64,000 bases of DNA from Thiomicrorhabdus lithotrophica (GCF_029201445.1 NZ_CP102381.1:992001-1056000); one strand, 5' to 3'; shown: positions 45,092-54,875, counted from the stretch's first letter. A program made the numbers and translations. Notes: generated from the letters alone by a model not told the origin.

Positions 45092-45121
45092 TTAATAAAG
45101 CCTTACCAATAATGCTATAAT
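45092..45121 (+). promoter_or_regulatory. candidate sigma-70 promoter of glnS
   Basis: A perfect TATAAT -10 box at 45116-45121 with a weak -35 (TTAATA, 45092-45097) at 18-base spacing. The palindrome copy at 45139-45152 would fall near the start of the transcript. Confidence 0.45.
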
Positions 45122-45138
45122 TTCCCCCATTAATTTCT

Positions 45139-45152
45139 TACCAGGCCTGGTA
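45139..45152. repeat. dispersed palindrome TACCAGGCCTGGTA, copy 12
   Basis: Upstream of glnS, 45 bases before the start codon and probably within the 5' leader. This is a position where a terminator function would be unexpected. Confidence 0.9.
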
Positions 45153-45196
45153 CTTTTCTAGGTTTGTCATATCAGTATTTAACAGGTTTTAGATAG

Positions 45197-46876
45197 ATGA
45201 GTAATAACGGTAAATCCGAAGCAGTTGATCGCCCAGTAAATTTCATTCGCAATATTATTAATGACGATTTAGCTAATCATAAACATGAGCAAGTACATAC
45301 ACGCTTTCCACCAGAACCTAATGGTTATTTGCACATAGGTCATGCCAAATCTATCTGTTTAAATTTTGGTACGGCTGCGGATTATAACGGTAAATGTAAC
45401 CTTCGTTTTGACGACACAAACCCAGCTAAAGAAGACATGGAATATGTCGATTCAATTAAGCAAGATGTCAGCTGGCTTGGTTTTGAGTGGGCAGGTGATA
45501 TTTGTTATTCATCAAACTACTTTGATAAATTCTATGGTTATGCCGTTGAGTTAATAGAGAAAGGTTTAGCCTATGTCTGTTTCTTAAATGCAGAAGAGAG
45601 TCGTGAGTATCGTGGTTCTTTAAAAGAGCCAGGTAAAGACAGCCCATACCGTGATACTTCTGTAGAAGATAATTTAGCCTTATTTGCCAAAATGAAAAAT
45701 GGTGAATTCAAAGAGGGTGAATGTGTTCTTAGAGCGAAGATTGATATGAGCTCTTCGTTTATGTGTATGCGTGATCCGACTTTATACCGTGTGCGTTTTG
45801 AACATCATCATCAAACGGGTGATAAGTGGTGCATTTATCCAATGTATGACTATGCACATTGTATTTCAGATGCCATTGAAGGCGTTACCCACTCGTTGTG
45901 TACCTTAGAATTCCAAGACAACCGTCGATTATATGACTGGGTATTGGAACACCTAAATGATTTTGATAAGCCAGATAGACCACACCAGTATGAATTTTCA
46001 CGTTTAAATCTTGAATACACGGTAATGTCTAAACGTAAGTTACACCAGTTAGTGGATGATAAGTTAGTTGAGGGCTGGAACGATCCACGTATGCCAACGA
46101 TTTCTGGAATGCGTCGTCGTGGTTATACACCAGCGTCCATTCGTGATTTTGCCGAACGCATTGGTATCTCTAAAGTGGATAGTATGACTGAAATGTCTAT
46201 TTTAGAAGCCGCGGTACGTGATGACTTAAATGTGGTTGCACCACGTTCAATGGCCGTTTTAGATCCAATCAAAGTCATTATTGAAAATTACGAAGGTGAA
46301 CCAGAAGTCTTAATGGCGCCAATTCATCCTCAAAATGAAGCCATGGGAAAACGTGAAATTTACTTTGGTCGTGAGTTGTATATTGATCGTGCTGATTTTA
46401 CTGAAGTAGCACCTAACGGTAAGTTTATGCGTTTAGCTTTAGACAAAGAAGTGCGTTTACGTAATGCCTATGTTATTAAAGGCCTTAGAGCAGACTATGA
46501 TGCAGACGGTAATGTGACGACCGTGTATTGCACTTATGACCCTGAGACGCATGGTAAAAATCCTGCGGATGGACGAAAGGTGAAAGGGGTTATTCATTTT
46601 GTGGAAGCGACCAAAGCCATTCCTGCAGAGTTTAGATTATATGATCGTCTCTTTACTGTAGAACACCCGGCTAAAGAAGAGAATTTTGAAGCGGTGATTA
46701 ATCCAGATTCTTTATCTGTTAAACATGGTTTTGTTGAACCTGGCCTGTTAAATTCAGAACCTGAAAAATCCTATCAGTTTGAGCGCGAAGGCTACTTCTG
46801 TCGCGATAATCAATCGGGTGATAAACAAGTTTATAACCGTACCGTTGCGCTGCGCGACACTTGGAGCAAAAAATGA
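45197..46876 (+). CDS. glnS: glutaminyl-tRNA synthetase
   Basis: A class I aminoacyl-tRNA synthetase, 559 aa. HIGH motif in [13 protein letters not shown] (about 39-51), KMSKS-like VMSKRKL at about 276, [14 protein letters not shown] in the catalytic domain, and a C-terminal anticodon-binding beta-barrel part (about 340-559). It charges tRNA-Gln directly. Its TGA overlaps the ATG of the DUF3010 gene. A palindrome lies in its leader. Confidence 0.97.
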   Translation: MSNNGKSEAVDRPVNFIRNIINDDLANHKHEQVHTRFPPEPNGYLHIGHAKSICLNFGTAADYNGKCNLRFDDTNPAKEDMEYVDSIKQDVSWLGFEWAGDICYSSNYFDKFYGYAVELIEKGLAYVCFLNAEESREYRGSLKEPGKDSPYRDTSVEDNLALFAKMKNGEFKEGECVLRAKIDMSSSFMCMRDPTLYRVRFEHHHQTGDKWCIYPMYDYAHCISDAIEGVTHSLCTLEFQDNRRLYDWVLEHLNDFDKPDRPHQYEFSRLNLEYTVMSKRKLHQLVDDKLVEGWNDPRMPTISGMRRRGYTPASIRDFAERIGISKVDSMTEMSILEAAVRDDLNVVAPRSMAVLDPIKVIIENYEGEPEVLMAPIHPQNEAMGKREIYFGRELYIDRADFTEVAPNGKFMRLALDKEVRLRNAYVIKGLRADYDADGNVTTVYCTYDPETHGKNPADGRKVKGVIHFVEATKAIPAEFRLYDRLFTVEHPAKEENFEAVINPDSLSVKHGFVEPGLLNSEPEKSYQFEREGYFCRDNQSGDKQVYNRTVALRDTWSKK

Positions 46877-47310
46877 TGAAAATTTGTGGCGTTGAGCTAA
46901 CAGGGAATGATGCAGTTATAACTTTATTGACGGTTGATAACGAACTGTTTAACTTACCAGAATGTCGCGTACGACGTGTGACCTGTAAAAACCCTGATAC
47001 AGCTAATGAGTTAAAGTATTTTCAAAAAACGTTTACCCAGCTTATGAATGATTATCAAGTTGATACGGTTGTGATTCGAGAGCGCATGAAAAAAGGTAAA
47101 TTTGCCGGCGGCGCAAACGGTTTTAAACTAGAAGCCACCTTGCAATTGATTGAAGGGCTTAATGTGGTTTTAATGAACCCAACCGCACAAAAAGCACATT
47201 TAAAGCACTATCCTTTGCCGATTACGTTTGCAGAAACGGGGCTCAAAAAATTTCAAGAAACCGCATTTATGGCCGCATTTGCCTATTATGCTAGTAAGCA
47301 TGAGTGGTAA
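46873..47310 (+). CDS. DUF3010 family protein
   Basis: A 145-aa protein beginning [19 protein letters not shown]. The family blocks [30 protein letters not shown] and [13 protein letters not shown] are clear. Function is unknown; an RNase H-like fold is a guess from the alternating strand pattern. ATG 46873 has GGAG (46863-46866) 6 bases upstream and overlaps the glnS stop; the TTG at 46861 is inside glnS. It is followed by dbpA after 3 bases. Confidence 0.88.
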   Translation: MMKICGVELTGNDAVITLLTVDNELFNLPECRVRRVTCKNPDTANELKYFQKTFTQLMNDYQVDTVVIRERMKKGKFAGGANGFKLEATLQLIEGLNVVLMNPTAQKAHLKHYPLPITFAETGLKKFQETAFMAAFAYYASKHEW

Positions 47311-47313
47311 TAG

Positions 47314-48702
47314 ATGACTGATTTAACAAGTTCAGCTTTTGTGCATTTAGATTTACCTAAATCACAATTAGATAACCTAAACCAATTAGGTTATAGCCAT
47401 ATGACACCCATTCAAGAAGAGGCTTTGCCACTCGCATTAGGAGGGCATGATTTAATTGCTCAAGCGAAAACGGGGAGCGGTAAAACCGCCGCATTTGGTA
47501 TACCTATGCTACAAAAAGTAGACGTAGCCAATAAAGCCGTGCAAGGTTTAGTGATTTGTCCGACTCGTGAACTGAGTAACCAAGTGGCTGAAGAGCTTAG
47601 AAGGTTGGCGCGTTTTCAGGCGAACCTAAAAGTGGTTGTGTTATCGGGTGGTAATCCAATGCGTCCACAAATTGCCTCTTTAGAGCATGGTGCACATATT
47701 GTAGTAGGTACGCCTGGTCGTCTTAAAGACCTTATTCAAAAGCAACATTTAGATATTTCAGCTATCGAAACCTTAGTGTTAGATGAAGCGGATAGAATGT
47801 TAGAAATGGGCTTTAAAGAAGAGATGGTGGATATTATTGGTTACACGCCGCATAACCGCCAAACACTGCTTTTTTCAGCTACGTTCCCTGATGATATTGA
47901 ATATATTAGCCGTCGTTTTCAGAAGAATCCAATGCAAATTGAGGTTGAATCTCATCACGGTATGGAAACAATTGAACAGTCTTTTTATATGTGTCACCAC
48001 AAAGATAAGCTTGCAAGTTTGGTGAGACTGCTTTCTGTCAATGCGTTTGAGCATGCGATGATTTTTTGTAATACCAAGGCATTGGTTGCTGAAGTGGTTA
48101 ATTATTTGGACGAGAAAGGCTTTGAAGCGGTTGCACTTCATGGAGATATGGAACAGCGCGAGCGCGAACAGATTTTAATTCGATTTAAACATCACAGTAC
48201 CAATTTGTTGGTTGCTACCGACGTGGCAGCACGTGGTTTAGATATTGCCGCCTTACCTGCTGTAATCAACTATGAGTTACCTCGCAACCAAGAGACTTAT
48301 ACGCACCGTATTGGTCGTACAGGTCGTGCTGGTTTAGAAGGTAAGGCTATTACGTTATTTACCGAGAAAGAGCGTTATAAGTTAGATCATTTAAGTGATT
48401 ATCAAGGTCATGCTTTGGAATATGAGTCAATCGAACGTTTACCTCAGGGGCGTTCAAATCGCGTTGAGCCAAAATTTGTCACTTTATATATTTCAGGCGG
48501 TCGTAAAGAGAAAGTTCGTCGTGGTGATATTTTGGGGGCGATTACCAAACAAATTGGCCTGGATGGTAAGCATGTGGGTAAAATTGATGTGGTGGACCAT
48601 TCTAGCTATGTGGCAATTGAGCGTGGTTATGAGGCGGAGGTTGTAAAAGGTTTAAATCAGAACAAGATCAAAGGTCGTAAATTTAAAGTAGGGCGTGTGT
48701 AA
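47314..48702 (+). CDS. dbpA: ATP-dependent RNA helicase DbpA
   Basis: A DEAD-box helicase of 462 aa acting in 50S ribosome assembly. Motifs: Q motif near MTPIQEEALPLAL, Walker A AQAKTGSGKT (about 51-60), PTRELSNQ, TPGR, DEAD in VLDEADRMLEMGF, SAT, and HRIGRTGRAG. The C-terminal about 75 residues (FVTLYISGGRKEKVRRGDILGAI) form the DbpA 23S rRNA-binding domain. It lies in a glnS-DUF3010-dbpA operon ended by a strong composite terminator. Confidence 0.95.
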   Translation: MTDLTSSAFVHLDLPKSQLDNLNQLGYSHMTPIQEEALPLALGGHDLIAQAKTGSGKTAAFGIPMLQKVDVANKAVQGLVICPTRELSNQVAEELRRLARFQANLKVVVLSGGNPMRPQIASLEHGAHIVVGTPGRLKDLIQKQHLDISAIETLVLDEADRMLEMGFKEEMVDIIGYTPHNRQTLLFSATFPDDIEYISRRFQKNPMQIEVESHHGMETIEQSFYMCHHKDKLASLVRLLSVNAFEHAMIFCNTKALVAEVVNYLDEKGFEAVALHGDMEQREREQILIRFKHHSTNLLVATDVAARGLDIAALPAVINYELPRNQETYTHRIGRTGRAGLEGKAITLFTEKERYKLDHLSDYQGHALEYESIERLPQGRSNRVEPKFVTLYISGGRKEKVRRGDILGAITKQIGLDGKHVGKIDVVDHSSYVAIERGYEAEVVKGLNQNKIKGRKFKVGRV

Positions 48703-48730
48703 CAGAGTTTATCGGGTTAAACTCAATCAA

Positions 48731-48803
48731 AAAAGCGGAATTACCTTATGCTCTCAGTGCATAGAAGGCCACAGGGCATACCAGGCCTGGTAACTCCGCT
48801 TTT
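48731..48803. terminator. bidirectional composite terminator built on the palindrome
   Basis: Outer stem: AAAAGCGGAATTACC (48731-48745) with GGTAACTCCGCTTTT (48789-48803), with one mismatch. T-runs lie on both sides, so it can serve dbpA (+) and bcp (-). The right arm holds an intact TACCAGGCCTGGTA (48779-48792), palindrome copy 13. The 43-base interior has its own TATGC/GCATA repeats. Confidence 0.88.
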
Positions 48804-48818
48804 TTTTATATAAGCCTA

Positions 48819-49283
48819 TTAAAGGCTTTTAACTTGTTCAAGCATTGCAGCAGCATGACCATCAGGAGAAACGCCGTATTCAATATATGCCAGTTCACCC
48901 GACTTATTGATAATAAAGGTAGAACGGACAATGCCCATTTTAGACACACCGTTTTTCTCTTTTAACTGCCACACATCATAGGCTTTACAAATTTCTCCAG
49001 AAGTATCGGCAAGTAATTCTACTTTTAGATCAAACTTTTCAATAAACGCTTTATGGCTACCGCAATCATCTTTGCTTACGCCGATTACCACGGTATTTTC
49101 ATTAGCAAACTCATTAGCTAAAGCCGTAAAGTCATTGGCTTCGATAGTGCAACCTGGGGTGTCATCCTTAGGATAAAAATACAGCACAATGTTCTTTTGG
49201 TTTTTAAAGTCACTTAGGTTAATGACTTGATTGTTTTGATTAGGGCTAGAGATAGCTGGAGCGATTTGACCTACTGTTAACAT
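48819..49283 (-). CDS. bcp: thioredoxin-dependent peroxiredoxin (Bcp/PrxQ type)
   Basis: A 154-aa peroxiredoxin that reduces peroxides in the cytoplasm. The peroxidatic Cys is in YPKDDTPGCTIEANDF (about residue 45). The resolving Cys usually five residues later is Asn/Asp here (CTIEAND), so it would work as a 1-Cys enzyme or use C75 (DDCGSH) or C98 (GEICKAY). It is convergent with dbpA and shares its terminator. Confidence 0.93.
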   Translation of the reverse strand: MLTVGQIAPAISSPNQNNQVINLSDFKNQKNIVLYFYPKDDTPGCTIEANDFTALANEFANENTVVIGVSKDDCGSHKAFIEKFDLKVELLADTSGEICKAYDVWQLKEKNGVSKMGIVRSTFIINKSGELAYIEYGVSPDGHAAAMLEQVKSL

Positions 49284-49515
49284 TTGGGATTACCTATTTT
49301 GATATGAGGATGTACTGAACTCATATTACCTAATTTGAAATTAAAAGTCGTCCACATGTTCAGTAAGGTAATAGTCTAGCTTATAGATTGAGTAGGAATA
49401 TTTGTGCATAAAATTACGCAGTTCTACACGTCATAAGTTAGAATGTTTTAGTTCATTGCGTTTATTATTTAGCGTATCTATCAGAAAATCTACCCAATAA
49501 ATTGATGAGAAGTTC

Positions 49516-52092
49516 GTGTTAAGCAAGTTATCCATTAAAGCCATTTATATAATTAGTATTGTTGTATTTGCAATGGGTTTACAGGGAACTTCTGAGTGGA
49601 TTAAATACAACGACATTAAGCGCGTTGAGCTATTTGAAAGTCAATTTAATAAATATTCATCTCAGGCTTATATATCGGTTAAAAATGCTTTAAATAGTGA
49701 GCTAGAACGCTTAAATAGTTTAGCAGCTGTATTTAAAATATCTGATAGCGTAAGTCAAAGAGATTTTGAACGCTTTGCAAAAGTACTTTTGGCCAATGAT
49801 ACTGAAGTCCAAGCACTGGAATGGATAGAGTTAATTCCAAAGAATCAGCGCCTATTGTTTGAAAGTGAGATGTCTGATTTATTAGGTGTTGAAAACTTCA
49901 AAATTCAAGCGATGCAAAAAGGCAAGTTGGTTCATTCAAATTCAGTTCAAGACTACTATGCAGTTGTGAAATATGTTTATCCCTACCAAAAAAATGTTAA
50001 AGCAATCGGCTTAGATGCTTACTCTCAACAACACAAGAAAAATGCAATGTATATTGCTGACATTACTCAATCTCCTATTACTACGCCTCCACTTCAACTT
50101 ATTCAGCAAAGTTCAAGTGATTATAGCGTCATTATCTATCAACCGATTTATGATAAAGCAGATAAGTTACAAGGTTACGTCACTCTGATTCTTGATATGA
50201 AAAAATTTTTGGAGCACGTGAAAACTAAGTCTTTTATCGAATCCAGTTTAGGATTGTTTTTTGTAGATTCAGATAATAATCAGTTTCCATTCGGATTGAC
50301 AGGATCAGAGTATTTGATAGAAGAAGCTATGTACCGCTCGCATGAGTTCTTTTTACCTTTTGCCGGTAGAAATTGGTTATTTAATGCGGAGGTTAACCTG
50401 AAGTTTTTGCCTGATTATCAAGTGATGACTCATAAAAGTATTCAAAAATCTTGGCTATATGGTGTTTTGTTGAGCTTATTGGTTTCGATAGTGGTTTTTT
50501 TGACCTTGAAATATCGTTATCAACTTAGGGTAAGTGCTCAATCTATTGAAAAACAGCAACGGCGGTACCATGAAATCATTGATCAAAGCTCCGAAGCTTA
50601 CTACTTGCTAAATTGTGATGGCAATATTTTAGATATTAATGCTGCAACGTGTGCACAGCTTGGTTATAGCCGCATTGAATTGTTGCAAATGAATATTAGT
50701 GATATTGACGTTAAATATACTACTAATCAAATTAAAGATTTTTGTAAGGAATTACAAGCAGGTACTAAATTTTTATTGGAAAGTATTCATCAGCGAAAAG
50801 ATGGTAAAACCATACCAGTAGAGGTGAGTGCGACAAAGTTCAAGATCGACGGCCATTACGTAACATGCTCATTTGTTCGTGATTTAACTGAACGGATAAC
50901 TTACCGTGATATCAGTGTCAATAATGAGCAATTACAAAATGAGATTGAAAAAGCTACATTAGAATTGAGTGATCAAAAACGCGCATTTGAAACAATTTTT
51001 GAAAAATCTGCGGATGGGATTTTTATTAGTGAAGGGCGGCATGTGCTCGACTGTAATCAGGCCACTGTAGATTTGTTTGGTTACAAGTCTAAAGAACAAT
51101 TATTAAGTTTGCCTAATAAAGTTTTTGCTCCAAAAACGCAGCCTGATGGAGAGTCTTCTCACCGTAAAGGTTTTAGAATGCTACAAATCTGTTTAGAGAA
51201 AGGAAGTCATCGTTATGAGTGGGTGAATCGACGTGCCAACGGTGAAAATTTTTGGACTGATGTGGTATTAACACGTTTAGAGTATTTTGGCCGTACTGTA
51301 ATACACATAGCCTTTCGAGATATTTCTAAAAGAAAACAGCTGGAAGCGGAGATGATATCAGCTCGAGAACATGCCATTGCTGCGAATAAAGCAAAATCAG
51401 AATTTTTGGCGAAGATGTCGCATGATATTCGCACTCCACTTCATGGAATATTGAGTTATTCTCAAATGGGAGAGACGCGTTTTGCAAGCGTTAAACCCGA
51501 GAAGTTAAAACGCTATTTTGAGAATATACATACAAGTGCTCAACGTTTAATGTTGCTGCTTAATGATGTATTAGATTCCGCCAAGTTAGAATCAGGCTTG
51601 ATGAGGTTTGATTTTAAGTTGCAAAATCTTGAGCCGATTATTGAAGCCTGTATTGCAGAACAAACGCCTTTAATCCAGGATAAAAATATTCAAGTTGAAG
51701 TTAAAAATCTTGATTATATGGCTTGTATTGATAGTAACCGTCTCGCTCAAGTTGTTTCTAATTTGCTTAATAACGCTATTCGCTACACTCCAGAAGGAGA
51801 GAAAATTCAGATTTCTGTTAATCGAATAGATAGTAAATCTATTCAGTTCTCAATTCAAGATTGTGGAAAGGGTATTCACCCTAATGAGTTCGAATCTATT
51901 TTTGAGAAGTTTGTTCAAAGTAATCAAGAGTCTCAAAATACAGGTGGAACAGGACTCGGTTTGGCGATTAGTAAAGAAATTGTTGAAGCTCATAACGGAC
52001 GTATTTGGGTTGAAAACTGGTTAAGTAATAATAAAGTTCAAGGGGCTGTATTCAGATTTACACTTCCTTTAGAACACTCAAATGGAATATAA
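49516..52092 (+). CDS. membrane sensor histidine kinase with CHASE and PAS domains
   Basis: An 858-aa sensor. A transmembrane helix near 7-23, a periplasmic CHASE-type domain (about 40-300), a second helix (about 316-333), two PAS domains (about 345-460 and 485-610), then HisKA with SHDIRTPLHGIL (His about 640) and HATPase with NNAIRYTPEG, DCGKGIHP and TGGTGLGLAIS. It starts at a GTG with only a weak ribosome site. It overlaps the next gene, a response regulator with phosphatase output, so they form one signalling pair. The ligand is unknown. Confidence 0.88.
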   Translation: MLSKLSIKAIYIISIVVFAMGLQGTSEWIKYNDIKRVELFESQFNKYSSQAYISVKNALNSELERLNSLAAVFKISDSVSQRDFERFAKVLLANDTEVQALEWIELIPKNQRLLFESEMSDLLGVENFKIQAMQKGKLVHSNSVQDYYAVVKYVYPYQKNVKAIGLDAYSQQHKKNAMYIADITQSPITTPPLQLIQQSSSDYSVIIYQPIYDKADKLQGYVTLILDMKKFLEHVKTKSFIESSLGLFFVDSDNNQFPFGLTGSEYLIEEAMYRSHEFFLPFAGRNWLFNAEVNLKFLPDYQVMTHKSIQKSWLYGVLLSLLVSIVVFLTLKYRYQLRVSAQSIEKQQRRYHEIIDQSSEAYYLLNCDGNILDINAATCAQLGYSRIELLQMNISDIDVKYTTNQIKDFCKELQAGTKFLLESIHQRKDGKTIPVEVSATKFKIDGHYVTCSFVRDLTERITYRDISVNNEQLQNEIEKATLELSDQKRAFETIFEKSADGIFISEGRHVLDCNQATVDLFGYKSKEQLLSLPNKVFAPKTQPDGESSHRKGFRMLQICLEKGSHRYEWVNRRANGENFWTDVVLTRLEYFGRTVIHIAFRDISKRKQLEAEMISAREHAIAANKAKSEFLAKMSHDIRTPLHGILSYSQMGETRFASVKPEKLKRYFENIHTSAQRLMLLLNDVLDSAKLESGLMRFDFKLQNLEPIIEACIAEQTPLIQDKNIQVEVKNLDYMACIDSNRLAQVVSNLLNNAIRYTPEGEKIQISVNRIDSKSIQFSIQDCGKGIHPNEFESIFEKFVQSNQESQNTGGTGLGLAISKEIVEAHNGRIWVENWLSNNKVQGAVFRFTLPLEHSNGI

Positions 52093-53242
52093 GATGTTAT
52101 TGCCCAATATACTTTCATCAAAACCTCCTTATATATTAGTTGTAGATGATGAGCAAATGAACCGTTTTGTTCTAGAGGATATTATTGAAGACCGTTATGA
52201 ATTAGTGGCAGTAGCAAATGGACAAGCCTGTTTAGATTCGGTAGAGCAACGAGTACCAGATTTGATTTTATTAGATATCAATATGCCAGGAATTTCAGGT
52301 TACGACGTTTGTACAATTTTAAAATCTAAACCTCAAACAAACAATGTTCCAATTATCTTTTTAACGGCAATGATGAAAGCCGAGGATGAGAAAAAAGGGT
52401 TGCACATTGGTGCAGTTGATTACATTACCAAACCTTTCACTGAGTCAATATTGTTGGCTAGAATTAAAACGCATATAGAGCTTAACTTTACTCGAAAGAT
52501 GCTTGAACGGAGTAATCAATTATTAAGACAAGAAAGAGATTATATAGAGCAAATCATCGGTTCTATGCGTCAAGATGAACGTTTTGATACGAGTAATTTG
52601 CAAACATTAATCTCACCTTTGGAGAAATCGAGTGGAGACATTGTTCTCTCAGCATGTACCGAAAACAATCACCAGCACATCCTTATCGGTGATTTTACTG
52701 GTCATGGTTTAAATGCTGCAATTGCGGGACCATTAATTTCTTCATTGTTTTATACACGTGCCCAAGGTAATAGTTCAGCAAGAGATGTACTTCAGCTAAT
52801 TAATGACGAGCTTTTTCAGAAGTTACCAACGCAGTGTTTTCTTGCAGCAACCTATGTTGATTGGGATAAATCATCAGAGGTGATTACTATTTGGAATTTT
52901 GGTATGCCTGCATCCATTATTTATAATCAAAAAGAGATGATTGGTAGGGGAGACTCTATTGGCGTTGCTTTAGGTATTGTTGCCTGTTGTGACTATGATG
53001 TTACGCCGATTACATTACCATTTAGGCAGGGAGATAAGCTTTATTGTTATACAGATGGTATGGATGAGGTGGTTAATGCTAATAATGAACAATTTGGCGA
53101 AAAACGCGTTTTAGAGACGCTTCAAGAAATAAACTATAAAGCGTTACCTTTAGAGTTGCTTTTAGAAAGAGTGCTAACATTCTCTGGTGGTGCAGAGATG
53201 AAAGATGATGCGACTTTAATAGAGCTGTCTTGCTCATACTAA
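52082..53242 (+). CDS. response regulator with PP2C/SpoIIE-type phosphatase output
   Basis: A 386-aa cytoplasmic protein. The receiver domain (about 15-135) has the acidic pair VVDDE, phospho-acceptor Asp in LLDINMPG and TKPF Lys. A short coiled coil (about 138-165) leads to a SpoIIE/PP2C phosphatase domain with IGDFTGHGLNAAIA, YCYTDGMDE and KDDATLI metal-binding motifs. Such proteins dephosphorylate anti-sigma antagonists or related targets; none is encoded nearby. The start overlaps the kinase by 11 bases; ATG 52094 is an alternative. Confidence 0.88.
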   Translation: MEYKMLLPNILSSKPPYILVVDDEQMNRFVLEDIIEDRYELVAVANGQACLDSVEQRVPDLILLDINMPGISGYDVCTILKSKPQTNNVPIIFLTAMMKAEDEKKGLHIGAVDYITKPFTESILLARIKTHIELNFTRKMLERSNQLLRQERDYIEQIIGSMRQDERFDTSNLQTLISPLEKSSGDIVLSACTENNHQHILIGDFTGHGLNAAIAGPLISSLFYTRAQGNSSARDVLQLINDELFQKLPTQCFLAATYVDWDKSSEVITIWNFGMPASIIYNQKEMIGRGDSIGVALGIVACCDYDVTPITLPFRQGDKLYCYTDGMDEVVNANNEQFGEKRVLETLQEINYKALPLELLLERVLTFSGGAEMKDDATLIELSCSY

Positions 53243-53304
53243 TTGGATTTGAATCGTTTAGCCTGTTAAAAAGCGGTTAGTCTTTCATCGAGCATGCTTT
53301 ATTA

Positions 53305-53760
53305 TTAGATATTTCGTTTGGTTACCGCTTCTCGGGCGAGATTGTCTGCAATGGTATTGCCTAAATTACCATTGTGGCCTTTGACCCATTGCCATGTCAC
53401 CTTTTGTTGTTCTGTTAGCTTTGATAAAGCTTGCCAAAGCTCTTTATAGGCAACCGTTTTACCCGACTTTACCCGCCATTGATTTTCGCACCAGATTGCG
53501 TATTTTTGTGTTAAACCTTCAATAATAATGCGTGAGTCGGTATATAAGGTTTTGCACGGCGAAGAATGGTGGGAACTAAGTTTGTCGACTTGTTCTAACG
53601 CTTTATGCGCTGCAACTAATTCCATCTCTAAGCTAGAGGTTTGCTTCTGCCAGCCAGAATCACGATAAACTTCTTTATCATTTTCAAAAATCACTAAACC
53701 CCAACCACCTATATCATGTTTTTCAAAGTAGCCACCATCGGTGTATATGTGAAATTTCAT
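53305..53760 (-). CDS. rnhA: ribonuclease HI family protein
   Basis: From ATG 53760 a 151-aa RNase H that degrades RNA in RNA-DNA hybrids. Catalytic residues are visible: Asp in IYTDGG, Glu in SLEMELVAA, Asp in LYTDSRII, and the C-terminal WVKGHNGNLGNTIADNLA with His and Asp. A frame extension to 53781 adds MVSKKST, not typical of the family, although neither start has a strong ribosome site. Unlike classical RNase HI, the first motif is GGYFEKHDIGGWG without the usual GNPG. Confidence 0.85.
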   Translation of the reverse strand: MKFHIYTDGGYFEKHDIGGWGLVIFENDKEVYRDSGWQKQTSSLEMELVAAHKALEQVDKLSSHHSSPCKTLYTDSRIIIEGLTQKYAIWCENQWRVKSGKTVAYKELWQALSKLTEQQKVTWQWVKGHNGNLGNTIADNLAREAVTKRNI

Positions 53761-53804
53761 AGTGCTTTTTTTAGAAACCATCTAGACTAATTCTTAAGTG
53801 TTAT

Positions 53805-54713
53805 TTATGGCTGTGCACCACGTTTTAAAGGTAAAGTTTTATCAATGCTATATTCTTGAATAGAGGCATCATAGAGTCTAACGTCTTTAAAGCCTAAGCT
53901 TTTAAGCATCGTAAATACTCTAGAAGCGCGGTGCGCTGTATTGCAATAAAGGATAATAGGTTGTTCCAAATTTGAAATACTTTTTGCGCGTAATGAATTC
54001 ATCAGTTCATCATCGCTATATTGTTTAAAGCCATCTTTGGTGTTAACTGACATAGACCACTCAAACCATAATGCAGATGGGATATGCCCGCTACGTTTTT
54101 CTTTAGGGTTCCCTTCGTATTCAGCCTTGCTACGAGTATCGATTAAGATGGTTTGAGGGTCTTTAATGGCAGCAATTGTTTCGATTTTGTCTGCGGTAAG
54201 TTTGTTAGTAAGGCTTTTAGCAGGGACTTTATAGAGCGTTCTATTTGGACGTTTAGGTGGTGTTTGAGTGACCTTATTTCCTGCGAGTACCCAACTCACT
54301 ATACCGCCGTCTAAGAGACTCAATTTTTTATGATTTAGTTTGCTTAACTCCCAATAAAGACGGCTAGCGTTTAAACCGCCCATATCATCATAAATGACAA
54401 TATGGTCTGTATTGTTGATGCCCAATTGAGATAACACATCCGCCATATAATTTTCACCACCACTAACAGCAAGTCCGTTTTGCGGTTTAATTAACCAGTT
54501 ATAGTTAACCCATAAAGCACCCGGAATGTGAAACTTTTGGAAGTTTGTTTTGTCACTCATATCAATAACAGTGACTTCAGATAGGTTTTTCTTAAGCCAG
54601 GATGGGCTTACAAATACATTGGAGGTTGAAGCATAGGCTGAGTTGATGCCAAAAAACATCATGAATATCAATGCAAATATCGATGAGTTCTGAAATTTTG
54701 AATGTGAAAACAT
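53805..54713 (-). CDS. periplasmic rhodanese-type sulfurtransferase (two domains)
   Basis: A 302-aa exported thiosulfate/3-mercaptopyruvate sulfurtransferase. The signal peptide ends near NSAYA (residue 28). Two rhodanese domains follow (about 33-150 and 170-300). The active Cys is in the second, ILYCNTAHRASR (about 257). It could transfer sulfane sulfur in the periplasm, consistent with sulfur oxidation. Miniature element B starts 16 bases before its ATG; AGGA of its ribosome site lies in the intervening target-site copy. Confidence 0.9.
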   Translation of the reverse strand: MFSHSKFQNSSIFALIFMMFFGINSAYASTSNVFVSPSWLKKNLSEVTVIDMSDKTNFQKFHIPGALWVNYNWLIKPQNGLAVSGGENYMADVLSQLGINNTDHIVIYDDMGGLNASRLYWELSKLNHKKLSLLDGGIVSWVLAGNKVTQTPPKRPNRTLYKVPAKSLTNKLTADKIETIAAIKDPQTILIDTRSKAEYEGNPKEKRSGHIPSALWFEWSMSVNTKDGFKQYSDDELMNSLRAKSISNLEQPIILYCNTAHRASRVFTMLKSLGFKDVRLYDASIQEYSIDKTLPLKRGAQP

Positions 54714-54728
54714 AAGACGTTCCTAAGT

Positions 54729-54826
54729 GAGACCTTTGCATGAGGTCATAAACGAGTAAAAATTTTCTACCCTCAAGGGGTACTTACGCTTATTTTTCTT
54801 TAGTCCATGACTCATGCAAAGGTCTC
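54729..54826. mobile_element. IS5-like miniature inverted-repeat element B (98 bp)
   Basis: Ends GAGACCTTTGCATGAG (54729) and its complement CTCATGCAAAGGTCTC (to 54826). Flanked by the direct repeat TAAGT (54724-54728 and 54827-54831), a plausible target-site duplication. Shares both terminal and subterminal sequence with element A (16695-16856). The interior holds a small hairpin TACCC-TCAA-GGGGTA at about 54768-54783. No coding capacity. Confidence 0.82.
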
Positions 54827-54875
54827 TAAGTGTTTAAGTTTGGCCAGAGTGAATGATTGATTAGTTTGTGTAAAC

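Noticed and set aside
54729-54826. Element B as a small RNA gene or terminator
   Set aside because: The terminal inverted repeats match element A and are flanked by a TAAGT duplication, which is better explained by transposition. There is no T-run.
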